DNA from: Artocarpus heterophyllus
Lineage: Eukaryota; Streptophyta; Magnoliopsida; Rosales; Moraceae
Length of the DNA stretch: 64,000 nt
Assembly (NCBI GenBank): GCA_025403435.1
Contig: CM046338.1
Span: forward strand, 23,706,392-23,770,391
Reading direction: 5' to 3'
The translations under genes were made by a program, and so were the position numbers. The notes under the pieces are model-generated. The model was not told the DNA's origin. It worked only from the letters and a program-made list of their open reading frames with translations, and did no database searches. Below, in pieces: positions 47,686 to 59,156 of the stretch (positions within the stretch are counted from its first letter, which is position 1; every line of letters starts with the position of its first letter).

Positions 47686-48430
47686 GCCACCCTAAAGCTC
47701 ATAGGTTTTACTGACAATGAGAAGGTTCTATGTGCCTCGTACTACTTAACAATGGAAGCCTGAATTTGGTGGGATGGGATCTAACAGAGCAGGATTGTAG
47801 ATGAGATGACATGGGTAGATTTTGTTCATAAATTTAATAACAAGTTCTTCCACATGAACATCACTCGGAAACACTATGATGAATTTGAGAACCTACGCCA
47901 GGAAGATATGTCAGTTAATGAAGTGGTTGCTAACTTTGATCAGTTGGCATGCCATTGCCCAAGAATGGTCAACAATGAAAATGAAAAGGTTAGAAGGTTG
48001 ATTAGAGTTCTTAGACCAGAAATTGCAATAATTGTTGATGGGGCAAGTCCACCTAGGAACTAGGAACAAGTTGTTTTAAGGACGCAACGAGCTCAATTTC
48101 ACTTGTCAACATTAAGAAGAAACTAGCCTTAACCGGGTCATCTAGCGAATAATACAAGCAGTCAAAACCATCCTCAAGGCAGAAACAAGAACAAAAACAA
48201 CAACAACAACAACCCAAACTACAGGAACAACAAAAGAAAGGGAAATTTTTAGAATCAGCGGGGTCAAACAACAAGAAACCTAATGGTGGCCAGTATAGCA
48301 ACAATAACAAGCAGAGGCAACCATGTGCTAAGTGTGGAAAACCACATCTTGGTGAATGTTGTCTTGGAACAGGCCAATGTTTTATTTACAGATGTGAAGG
48401 TCACTTTGCTATGAACTACCCTAACTGATC
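47686..48430 (+). pseudogene. Gag of gypsy element G1, 5'-truncated
   Basis: From 47686 the frame reads the plant Ty3/gypsy gag domain: LKLIGFTDNEKVLCASYYLT, then WWDGI, then TWVDFVHKFNNKFF (from 47806). Two stops lie near 47761 and 47791. After the frame end at about 48061, a glutamine/lysine-rich linker leads to a zinc region with CAKCGKPHLGECC and CFIYRCEGHFAMNYP (about 48329-48420). The gag N-terminus, leader and 5' LTR of G1 are absent and replaced by copia E. Confidence 0.75.
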
Positions 48431-48475
48431 CAATGCTCAAGGTCAGCAAAAGCCTCTCATGCTCAACTCCACCAT

Positions 48476-49410
48476 ATGCAAGCTACTTTGGAGGGACCAC
48501 TGATAAATCAAGGAAGACTTGAAGTCCCACTTACCAATGCTTGCATTTATGCAATGGTGAAAGAGCAAGTGGTAGCAGAAACCTCTAATGTTGTCAATGC
48601 ACATGCTCTCTTCGATAGGGGTGCCACACATTCATTTGTATCATCATCTTTTGCTAAGAAGCTAGAAAAGCATTTAGAACCTATGGGACAGGGATTCACT
48701 ACGACGCTATCCTCCAGGGAAGTGATGATGTCTATGCATCATTTGCGTACAGTTCCTTTACGGATTTCCAAAAGAGAACTTTTTGTCAATCTTATTGTGA
48801 TCGATATGTATGACTATGATATGATTCTCAGGATAGATTTCCTGAGTAAGTACAATGCTTCTGTCGCATGCCAAAGACAAAAAGTAATTTTTCATCCAGA
48901 AGATGAAGAAAGATTCGTGTTCATGGGCGAGTCAAGGAAGAAGCCAAACATGTTTTTGTCAGCTGTGAAAGTAGGAAATATGTTAACAAGTGGCGACATG
49001 GGTTTTTTGGTGAACATCATAGATAAAAGTCAAGAAGCGGAGACAAAGATTGAAGATGTTTCCGTGGTCTGAGAATTTCAAGAGGTATTTCTGGGTGACT
49101 TAACAAGTTTACCTCCAGATAGAGAAATCAAATTTGAGATTGAGCTCACTCCAGGCACTAACCCAATTTCTAAGGCACCATACAGAATGGCCCCAGTAGA
49201 ATTGAAAGAGTTGCACACCCAATTAAAGAAACTTCTTGATAAAGGTTTTATCCGACCTAGTCATTCACCGTGGGGAGCACCAGTGTTATTTGTAAAGAAG
49301 AAGGATGGTTCCATGAGACTATTCATAGACTATCAGGAGCTAAACAGGGTGACAATCAAGAACAAGTACCCATTGCCTCGAATTGATGATTTATTTGACC
49401 AACTTAAGGG
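48476..49410 (+). pseudogene. Protease and first part of reverse transcriptase of G1
   Basis: The protease region has LFDRGATHSFVSSSFAKKL, with DRG at 48614-48622 where gypsy proteases usually have D(S/T)G. A later YDMILRIDFLSKYNA segment is typical of chromovirus proteases. The frame ends in TGA at 49070-49072. RT then reads [20 protein letters not shown] and the [20 protein letters not shown] block (from 49187), and is cut by copy D. The target TGCAT is at 49411-49415. Confidence 0.85.
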
Positions 49411-49415
49411 TGCAT

Positions 49416-51470
49416 TGTTAGACATGTATGCCCTAAGGAGTAAAAATGTAATACGTTTTTGGAGACATTCTTATCAATAAAGAATTTATTCTTTTATATA
49501 TACCAAACCTTGTCCTCTTTACGTTCATATTTGTTAAATGTCTGATAAGCAAACAGTAGCTTGAGACTGTTAGTCTAAACCTTAAGAATTGGGCATATGA
49601 TGGACTGATTATGCGAAAGACACAATTCTTAAGGTGACGGTCTAAAACGTATGATCCGCAATCGAGGGAATAAAGTTGGGCACTTTATTCATGTAAAGAT
49701 TGTTATGTTGTCTATATCCCTTTCGGGAGATGGTTTGTCTTGGCCATCGGAGTTGGACTTCGTGAATAGAAACATTGGCACGTTGTCATAGGTGACGATG
49801 TTTTGGATCGGGACATAAAGTGAATTGATTTGGATTAATAATTATGTCTCGGCAAATCGATTCACTTTAGACAGTCATTTATATTGTATCTTAATCCTGA
49901 GATGAATAGTGGGCCCGTTGTCTTGACTTGTGTCTTTTGATGTGCCAAAGAGTGACACCCACATCTCAATAGTGGTATGCATGCCGGTACATTGGAGGCA
50001 CGACTCTTGATAGCGTAGACTTGTTATTCATCGATGTGGAATCCATAGCTCCTCTATAGGAGTAATGATATCCTCTTATATGCATTGTCCTGTAATTGGA
50101 AAACTGGAGCGCTCAACCATTTGGATACATAGGTGTAACCGAATGATATACTATCTTTGGATGGTAAGTTTTCTAATGGTGAGACAATGGAACGTAAGAT
50201 AAAAATAAGCAGGAAGGTAAGACAGAACTTGTCCTTAAGCCGATTATGGATGATCATATGGGGATGCGATACACTATGATATGTCATGGAGACTTAGCTA
50301 CACGAGCTTCGTAATTCTATAAAGTTTGAGAGTGCAGCTCCAAGCTTTTAGTGGAGTAGCGTTGGAGTTGATAATTATAAAATATATATCTGGTATATTG
50401 GGTTTCATAATTATCATGAGCTTGAACTTTATAGGTCCATTTTGGTCCCCTTTGCTAGTTGACAAAGTCCTGTAACGACACGACGTGCTTTTCCAATAAT
50501 TGGTGACTTATGTCGGATTTATTAGATTGGTTTAAAATTTGTAAGAATCAAATAATTCATGTCTATTTATCGGTTGAATTAATTTTGTAAGAAATTAGTT
50601 CAAGATAAACTTGTTGAATTATTGCGATCTGATAATTCTTGTTTGTTTATCGGTTGTTTTAATTTTGGACAAATTAGAACAAGATAAACTTGTAGAATTA
50701 TTGTGAATTGATTTATTTTCTTAGAGATTATCTTGATAAAGTTTGTTTTGATCAGATAACTTCTCTATTGGGTTATTTGAATCAAAACTGAGACTTTATC
50801 CTTTAGAATCTCGGGTGGAAAATAAATGATTCGCGGAGATTTTTTCTCAGGAGTTCGGCCTATCGAATGACGTGTTTGGCCTGCCGATGGGGCTTCTTCG
50901 GCCTGCCAATCAGGCTGTTCAGCCTACCAATCAGGCTGTTCGGCCTGCCGATCAGCGAGAGATAAGATTACACATTTTCACACAGATCTTATCAGATATG
51001 GATCCGAACTTGATTCTGTTTCGAGTTTTTGAGACCTAATCTGATATGGACTGACCCCAGGACCAATAGCTATAAAAAGGGAGTGAGTCTCCCGATTTAC
51101 TTAGATCAATTTGAGAGATTAAGAGTGATACTCTTCTAGTGAGCATCTGAAAACTCCCTGAGAGCTTTTGTTCACAAATCACGAATACTAGCTTTGGGTT
51201 CTCTCTATTGGTTGGAAGGAGAGTCATTGCTGGAAGAGCTGTACATGTGAGCCCACACTCACTCCGGTTGTGGATAGAGAATAGCATAGAAGATCAGTTG
51301 GTTAAGGCTTTTCTGGAACGTTACTTCTCTACACAGGTTGCGGAGGTTCTTCGGCACATAGAGGTTAGTAAGATCTGTCTAATTTATACATATAACAGTC
51401 AAACTTGTGTTTTGGAAATTACTCTGATGAAATTTTTTTAAAAATTTTGATGCGCACTTTGTTTCCAACA
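49416..51470 (+). repeat. 5' LTR of copy D
   Basis: It starts TGTTAGACATGTATGCCC and ends TTTGTTTCCAACA. Five quasi-palindrome units lie at 50852-50961, and a TATA box (TATAAAAAGG) at 51071-51080. The donor-like AGGTTAGTAAGATCTG is in U5 at 51362-51377. The conserved box ATAGGTCCATTTTGGTCCCC is at about 50431-50450. Confidence 0.92.
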
Positions 51471-51472
51471 AT

Positions 51473-51489
51473 TGGTATCAGAGCCATGG
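51473..51489 (+). other. Primer-binding site of copy D
   Basis: TGGTATCAGAGCCATGG, two bases after the LTR, matches the standard initiator tRNA-Met complement over its first 13 bases with no mismatch. It is the best preserved primer site in the window. Confidence 0.95.
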
Positions 51490-53155
51490 TTTTTATATAA
51501 ATTTACGAGTTTGTGATCATGTTATATGCATAAATTTTGTGATCTCTATCTCTTCTATGCTTGAATTGAATTTTATAGAGAGATGGCACTCTAGGTTTCT
51601 ATATAATATATATGTTGTCATGGATTATGTGGTGAATGTTTATTAATTAATTATGGTTGATTAAATCGTTGTTTAATTATTTATTAATTAATTAATACCG
51701 GTTATGGTTCCTAAGAGGTTAGAATGTGTATTTAGGTTTTCCATGTAATTAGATGGTGGACTATCATCTCCGTCTAGGAATTGTTATTTAATTTTAAATT
51801 TGTAAGAATTTTTTGTAATTAAATAATTATTCGGAGAAGACGGATCTAGAAGACGGATCTACAAGAATGATGATGGCGCCCCCAAGTATTTTCTGAGTCT
51901 CAAATTTTATGTTTTTGAATTGTTGAAAATAAAATTGATAAATTGCATTAAAGTTGTATTTTCTGGAATAAGTGATTACTGCTCGGTCGGCATGCCGGAC
52001 GTCACAGTTCGACAGGCCGAAGGTCACAGATCGGCAGGCCAGACGTGTGGTCTGACAGGCCGACAGTGGGGCAGAAATTTGGATGCTCTGTCGGCAGGCC
52101 AAACTTTCAGTTCGGTAGGGCGAACCTTCATGATCGACAGGCCGATCACCTAGATCAGTAGGACGATCACCCAGATCGGCCTATTGACCGAGAGCTGCCA
52201 AGTGTTCAGAAAAGGTGCAATTTTTCTGGTGCAGTTTTAATTTTATTTTTGGGACGATTCTAAGAAACATTAAATTTGGATATGACCGAAAATATGAAGT
52301 ATTCGATTCATACGGGATTGAAAACTTGAAGATGGATATTACATGAAGAAGGATACAGCTTGAGGATTTAAGGATGAAGAATTGATAAATGTCTCGATTA
52401 TTCTCTTGTAGTCTTAGTTTTCTATTCTCTAGGGTGGAACCATAATATTACGATTATTATTATTTTGCTTGTAGCTTTGCTTGATTGCTTTGCTTGTCTG
52501 CATTATAATATGATTTACCATGTATATTGATGACATGTCATTTAGAATAGGGAGTGCCGCTCATATTAAAATTGTTCATGCATAATTTTAAAATAAAACC
52601 TTGACTTCAAAAGATTGAGTGGGAGAAGGTTTTCGAAGAGAGGACCTAAGGCCTCCATCGTTGGTCCATAGGAAGAACATGGTGGTCCCGACCCCTAGGA
52701 TGGGATTTCTATCATGTACCAGATTGGATCTCTGAAAGGATAAGGTATTTTAGTATGATTTATGGTTGCACACCCCTAGGTGGTGATTATAAATCATTGA
52801 TAAAATATTAAAACGATGGTTATAAAATCACGTTAATTTTATTATTGACCTCCCCTAGGAGCTTTGTTAATAAAATTAATGGCCAAAGAAATGATTATTA
52901 GTATATGCTGGATCATATGGGTCCTAAATGGCGTATATTAATCAGGAGGAGATCCGTGTTCCTAATTGAATTTGACATGACTCCCCTAGGAGCTTGTTGA
53001 ATTCTGAGTTAGGAATTATCGTTGTAAGGTTGTGATATTTTCAAGGTTTTGACATATAAACACATTTGTATGATTTTACGTGATTGTGTTATCTTACTAA
53101 ATTATTATATATGTTTGCTTTTGTTTGGTATATGATTCTTTATTGTAGATTGAAA
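51490..53155 (+). other. Leader of copy D
   Basis: The quasi-palindromic cluster is at 51980-52195 (about nine or ten units). Four CCTAGG palindromes lie within 297 bp at 52694-52699, 52775-52780, 52854-52859 and 52985-52990. A TTAATTTTATTATTGAC...GTTAATAAAATTAA stem brackets the third. The acceptor-like TTCTTTATTGTAG ends at 53148, eight bases before the gag ATG. Confidence 0.8.
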
Positions 53156-53970
53156 ATGTCTAAAAACGCTTTATCATTGATACTTGATAAAAACCAATTA
53201 ACCGGTGAGAATTATAACGATTGGAAAACGGAACCTGGACATTGTCCTATCCTTTGAGAAACTGAAATATGTACTGACAACCCTTGTCCTCCCGAGCCTA
53301 CGGGAGACTCAAGTAATGAGCAATTCCAAGCATACGACCGCTGGAAAGATGCTCATGATCAGGCTCGCTGCTATGTTATGGCTGGCATGAACAACATGCT
53401 GCAGGCTCAACATCAGGATTATGAGACTGTGAAGAAGATCTTGGATAATCTTGAGGACATGTTTGGAGGCCAGGCCATAACAAAGCGGCAAGGGGCACTT
53501 CAGAAACTCTTAAACTGTAGACAGAGATCGGGGACATCTACAAAGGAGCACATAATGTTCGTCATGGGTTACCTCGCTGAGGCTCAAACCAATGGAGCTG
53601 ACATTAATGGTGAAACTCAGATGACTATGGTCTTTGAGACTCTATCTAAGGAATTTATTCCGTTTAGAGCTACTTTTAATTTAAGCAATAGATGGGATAT
53701 GACCTTGACAGAACTGATGAAATAGTTACAGGAGTTTGAACTGCTGATCAGGGAGTCTCCTGCTAGTGGTGAGGCCGACATGGTAGCTGCTTCTGGTTCC
53801 AATCCTAACTCTGGGAATGGAAAGAAGCAACGGGCCGAGAACGGGAAGTCTTCTATTCCTGTTACTACCAAGAGCAAGAAGAAGAAGAAGAAGAACCCAA
53901 AGAAGCTTAAGTGCTTCTTCTGTGGTAAGGTCGGGCATATAAAGAAGCATTGCAAGGACTTCCTTTCCAA
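53156..53970 (+). pseudogene. Gag of copy D
   Basis: ATG at 53156 begins MSKNALSLILDKNQLTGENY. One inserted A near 53225 and a lost C near 53282 shift the frame out and back. The main gag frame (53378-53725) ends in TAG, from a CAG codon, at 53723-53725. The lysine-rich linker and intact CCHC knuckle (53912-53953) follow. Gag would form the particle and bind RNA. Confidence 0.88.
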
Positions 53971-55080
53971 GGGAGGTAGGTGTGATCTTCTATATCTAGA
54001 AACTTGTTGGTTGAGGAATCCAGTGACATCTGGGTCATAGATTCCGGTGCAACTAATCATGTTTGTGTTTCTCTACAGGGATTCAAAGAAACGAAAAGTC
54101 TGCTGTGTGAAGACTTAAAACTTCGTATGGGCGATGGATCCATGGTCTCAGCAGAAGCAGTGGGAGATGTCCCTCTTTATTTTGATAATTATAGGAATTT
54201 AATTTTATGAGATTGTTTTTATGTTCCTAAATTTAAAAGGAATTTAATTTTTGTATCTTCTTTATTTAAAGACTCCTACGTGGTATCTTTTAATGAAAAA
54301 GTGGTGATTCGTAAAAACAAATCTTTTATCTGTTCTGCATGGATGCAAAATAATCTATATTTTATCAAACCTAAGATGGACTTATTGCTTAATGCTGAGA
54401 TAAATGATAATGACTCAAAAAGACTTAAAACTTCTCACTCTAATAAGACTTATCTTTAGCATTTGCGCCTTGGCCATATTAACTTGAATAGGATTCAAAG
54501 GTTGGTAAAGGATGGACCTTTAAGTAACTTAAAGGTGGAATCTATACCTCAATGTGAATCTTGTTTGGAGGGTAAAATGACCAAAAGACCATACGGGTCT
54601 AAGGGTAATAGGGCTGAAGGGGTTCTAGAACTTGTGCATAGTGATGTTTGCGGACCAATGAACATCTGGGCATGAGGAGGGTATGAGTATTTCGTCACTT
54701 TTATTGACGATTACTCAAGATATGGGTATGTGTACCTAATGCATCACAAAAGCAAACGTTATGATAAGTTCAAGGAGTTTCGGGCTGAAGTGGAAAAGCA
54801 ATTGGGTAGACCCATAAAGGCACTTTGATCTGATCGAGGTGGGGAATACCTTTCTGATGAGTTCTTGGGACACTTGTTAGAGAATGGGATTTTATCCCAT
54901 TTGACTACGCCGAGCACTCCGCAGCAGAATGGCGTAGTGGAGAGAAGGAATAGGACTTTGTTGGACATGATTAGGTCCATGATGAGTTATTCGTCATTAC
55001 CTTTATCCTTTTGGGGATTTGCACTACAAACCGCATGTTATCTTTTGAACAATGTGCCTTCAAAATCAGGTCCCTAAAAC
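53971..55080 (+). pseudogene. Protease and integrase of copy D
   Basis: A one-base loss near 54007 separates gag from protease. The protease keeps DSG at 54040-54048, and its frame ends in TGA (from CGA) at 54208-54210. The integrase zinc region and the catalytic boxes [15 protein letters not shown] and NGVVERRNRT are present. TAG replaces TGG near 54458, and TGA replaces CGA at 54673-54675 and 54826-54828. The last stop is shared with copy B. A one-base insertion near 55070 ends the frame. Confidence 0.88.
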
Positions 55081-57107
55081 TCCTCACGAGTTGTGGACAA
55101 GATGGAAGACATCCTTAAACCATATTCACATACGGGGATGTTCGGCTCATGTCCTGTTTAAGGATCCGAATAAGTTGGAAGCACGTTTGGAAGTTTGCGT
55201 GTTTGTAGGATATCGAAAAGGGACTAAAAGGGGTTATTTTTATAACCCAAAGGAAAATAAAGTCGTGGTTTCAACTAATGCAACTTTCCTTGAGGAGAGT
55301 TACATGGACGACTTTAAACCTCGAAGCAAAGTGGTGCTTGAGGAGTTAAGGGGTGATCCGTTCACTCTGGAGGTTCTGAACGAAACCATTCTGATCGGTG
55401 TAGAAAACCAAACAAACCTGAACAACAATCTCAGGGGCTTTGGCGTAGTGGGAGGATCGAGCGTCAACCTGAGAGGTGTATGTTCAATGGGGAGGTCTTC
55501 TTGGCTGAACCGGATGAACATGATAGGGATCCTTATACTTACGCAGAAGCCATGGAGGATGTTGATTCAAGACTCTGGACAGAGGCCATGAACATAGAGA
55601 TGAAGTCTATGGAGACTAATCGGGTCTGGGAGCTTGTGGATCTTCCCGAAGGGTAAAACCCATAGGGTGTAAGTGGATCGACAAGAGGAAAAGAGGAGTG
55701 GATGGAAAGGTCGAAACCTTTAAGGCTAGATTGGTAGCTATGGATTATACGCAAAAGGAAGGAATCAATTATGAGGAAACCTTTTCGCCTGTAGCCATGC
55801 TTAAGTCCATCCGGATTCTCTTGTCCATAGCTGCTGCTCTCGACTACGAGATTTGGCAGATGGATGTCAAGACAGATTTTTTGAATGGCTATCTTGATGA
55901 ATTCGTTTATATGAAACAACCAGACGGGTTCAAGGTCGCAGGTCAAGAGGGTAAGGTTTGTAAGCTGCTAAAGTCTATTTATGGACTTAAGCAGGCTTCT
56001 CGTTCTTGGAACATAAGATTTGATCAAGTGATCAAGAATTATGGGTTCTCACAAAACGTGGATGAACCATGTGTTTACAAACACATTAAGGATGGGAAGG
56101 TGGTTTTTCTATTGTTCTATGTAGCTGACATTCTGCTAATTGGCAATGACATTGCGGTGTTGTCATCGGTCAAATTATGGTTGACCAAGCAGTTTGACAT
56201 GAAGGACTTAGGTGAGGCTAAGTTTGTTCTCGGTATCCAGATCTTTCGAGATAGGAAGAACAAAATGATAGCTTCGTCTCAGGCCGACTACATAGATAAA
56301 ATTCTCAAGAGGTTTGCAATGCAGGATTCCAAGAAAGGTGGGCAACCATCTAGGTTTGGAATTACTCTTTCTAAGAAAGACTCTCCAAAGTCTTATGAAG
56401 AAAGAGAATACATGAAGAAGGTGCCTTATGCTTCGACAGTGGGTAGTCTCATGTATGCCATGCTTTGCACACGACTGGATATTAGCTATGCGGTTGGGAT
56501 TGTAAGTCGATTTCAGGCGGATCCAGGACAGAACCATTGGGTTGCGATAAAGCATATTTTCAAGTACCTGAAAAGGACTCGAGTTTATATGCTTGTGTAT
56601 TTGGGAGAGGATTTAACTCCTTTAGGATACACTGATTCGGATTTTCATTCCTGTCTGGATTCTAGGAAATCGACTTTGGGGTTTGTGTTTACTTTGGGTG
56701 GTGGTACCATCAGTTGGAGAAGTGCGAAGCAAGATTGCACTTTGGATTCAATGATGGAGGCCGTGTATGTGGCGGCTAGTGATGCTTTGAAAGAAGCAGT
56801 GTGGCTCCGCAAGTTCCTTGGGGATCTTGAGGTAGTTCCTGGTATGGATAAAGCGGTATCACTGTACTGTGATAACAGTGCGGCGGTAGCTAATGCTAAG
56901 GAACCAAGATTTCACAAGAAGAGTAAGCATATTGATCGAAAGTATCATGTGATAAAGGACTTCGTTGAGGGCGGGCATGTCACAGTGTGCAAGATTACGT
57001 CAGAGGACAATTTAGCTGATCCATTTACGAAGACACTTACTGGGAGAGTCTTTGAGAGGCATGTAGAAGTCATGGGGATGCGAAATTTGCTGTATTTACT
57101 CACTTAG
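55081..57107 (+). pseudogene. Reverse transcriptase and RNase H of copy D
   Basis: The last 469 codons (from 55698) are open to the natural TAG at 57105-57107 and cover RT palm, connection and RNase H. The catalytic box is YVAD at 56118-56129 instead of YVDD, so the polymerase should be inactive. RNase H reads MMEAVYVAASD where the family has MEAEYVAASD. Upstream, single-base losses near 55408 and 55655 break the link to integrase. Confidence 0.9.
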
Positions 57108-57110
57108 TGC

Positions 57111-57121
57111 AAGTGGGAGAT
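57111..57121 (+). other. Polypurine tract of copy D
   Basis: AAGTGGGAGAT directly precedes the 3' LTR, as in the other copies. Confidence 0.8.
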
Positions 57122-59156
57122 TGTTAGACATGCATGCCCTAAGGAGTAAAAATGTAATACGTTTTTGGAGACATTTTTATCAATAAAGAATTTAATCATT
57201 TATATATACCAAATCTTGTCCTCTTTACGTTCAAATTTGTTGAATGTATGATAAGCGAACAGTAGTCTGAGACTATCAGTCTAAACCTTAAGAATTGGGC
57301 ATATGATGGACTGATTATGCGAAAGACATGATTCTACAGGTGACGGTCTAAAACATATGATCCGCAATCGAGGGAATAAAGTTGGACGCTTTATTCATGT
57401 AAAGATTGTTATGTTGTCTATATCCCTTTTGGGAGATGGTTTGTCTTGGCCATCGGAGTTGGACTCTGTGAATAGAAACATTGGCACGTTGTCATAGGTG
57501 ACGATGTGTTGGATCGGGACATAAAGTGAATTGATTTGGATTAATAATTCTGCCTCGGCAAATCGATTCACTTTAGACAGTCATTTGTATTGTATCTTAA
57601 TCTTGAGATGAATAGTGGGCCCGTTGTCTCAACTTGTGTCTTTTGATGTGCCAAAGGGTGATACCCACATCTCAATAGTGGTATGCATGCCGGTACGTTG
57701 GAGGCACGACTCTTGATAGCATAGACTTGCTATTCATAGATATGGAATCCATAGCTCCTCTTTAGGAATAATGATATCCTCTTATATGCGTTGTCCTATA
57801 ATTGGAAAACTGGAGCGCTCAACCATTTGGATACATTGGTGTAACCGAATGGTATACTATCTTTGGATGGTAAGTTTTCTAACGGTGAGACAATGGAACG
57901 TAAGATAAAAATAATTAGGAAGGTAAGACAGAACTTGTCCTTAAGCCAATTATGGATGATCATATGGGGATGCGATACACTATAATATGTCATGGAGACT
58001 TAGCTACACGAGCTTCGTAATTCTATAAAGTTCGACAGTGCAGCTCCAAGCTTTTAGTGGAGTAGCGTTGGAGTTGATAATTGTGAAATGTATATCTGGG
58101 ATATTGGGTTTCATAATTATCATGAGCTTGAACTTTATAGGTCCATTTTGGTCCCCTTTGCTAGCTCACAAAGTCCTGTAACAACGCGGCGTGCTTTTCC
58201 AATAATTGGTGACTTATGTCGGATTTATCATATTGGTTTAAAATTTGTAAGAATCAAATAATTCATGTATGTTTATCGGTTGAATTAATTTTGTAAGAAA
58301 TTAGTTCAAGATAAACTTGTTGAATTTTTGCGATTAGATAATTCTTGTTTGTTTATCGGTTGTTTTAATTTTGGACAAATTAGAACATGATAAACTTGTA
58401 GAATTATTGTGAATTGATTTATTTTCTTAGAGATTATCTTGATAAAGTTTGTTTTGATCAGAAAACTTCTTTATTGGGTTATTTGTATCAGAACTAAGAC
58501 TTTATCCTTTAGAATCTCGGGTGGAAAATAAAAGATTCATGGAGATTTTTTCTCGGGAGTTCGGCCTGCCGAATGGTGTGTTTGGCCTGCCGATTAGGCT
58601 GTTTGGCCTACCGATTAGGCTGTTCAGTTTGTCGATCTGCGAGAGATAAGATTACCCATTTTCACGCAGATCTTATCAGATATTGATCCGAACTTGATTC
58701 TGTTTCGAGTTTTTGAGACCTAATATGATACAGACTGACCCTAGGACCAATATCTATAAAAAGGGAGTGAGTCTCACGATTTACTTATATCAATTTGAGA
58801 GATTAAGAGTGATACTCTTCTAGTGAGCATCTAAAAACTCCCTGAGAGCTTTTGTTCATAAATCACGAATACTAGCTTTGGGTTCTCTCTATTGGTTGGA
58901 AGGAGAGTCACTGGTGGAAGAGCTATACGTGTGAGCCCACACTCACTCCGGTTGTGGATAGAGAATAGCAAAGAAGACCTAGTTGGTTGAGGCTCTTCTG
59001 GAATGTTACTTCTCTACACAGGTTGCAGAGGTTCTTCGGCACACTAAGGTTTGTAAGATCTATCTAATTTATACATACAACATTTCAAACTTGTGTTTTG
59101 GAAATTACTCTGATGAAAAAAATTTTAAAATTCAGCTGCGCACTTTGTTTCCAACA
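57122..59156 (+). repeat. 3' LTR of copy D
   Basis: This LTR is 2035 bp with intact ends. Four quasi-palindrome units lie at 58557-58640, one fewer than in the 5' LTR. CCTAGG (58740-58745) precedes the TATA box at 58755-58764. It is flanked on the right by TGCAT and the resumed gypsy RT. Confidence 0.92.

Larger units (their letters stand above)
49416..59156 (+). mobile_element. Copia retrotransposon copy D, inserted in gypsy G1
   Basis: This complete element is 9741 bp: two LTRs (2055 and 2035 bp), primer-binding site, leader with both repeat clusters, gag, pol and purine tract. The target duplication TGCAT is exact (49411-49415 and 59157-59161), and the gypsy RT resumes behind it. It is the structurally most complete member here, but gag and pol contain frameshifts and stops and the RT box is YVAD. 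Confidence 0.95.

Noticed and set aside
51473..51489. Possible tRNA gene fragment (initiator tRNA-Met complement)
   Set aside because: Only the 3'-end complement is present, directly after the LTR. It is a primer-binding site, not a tRNA gene.
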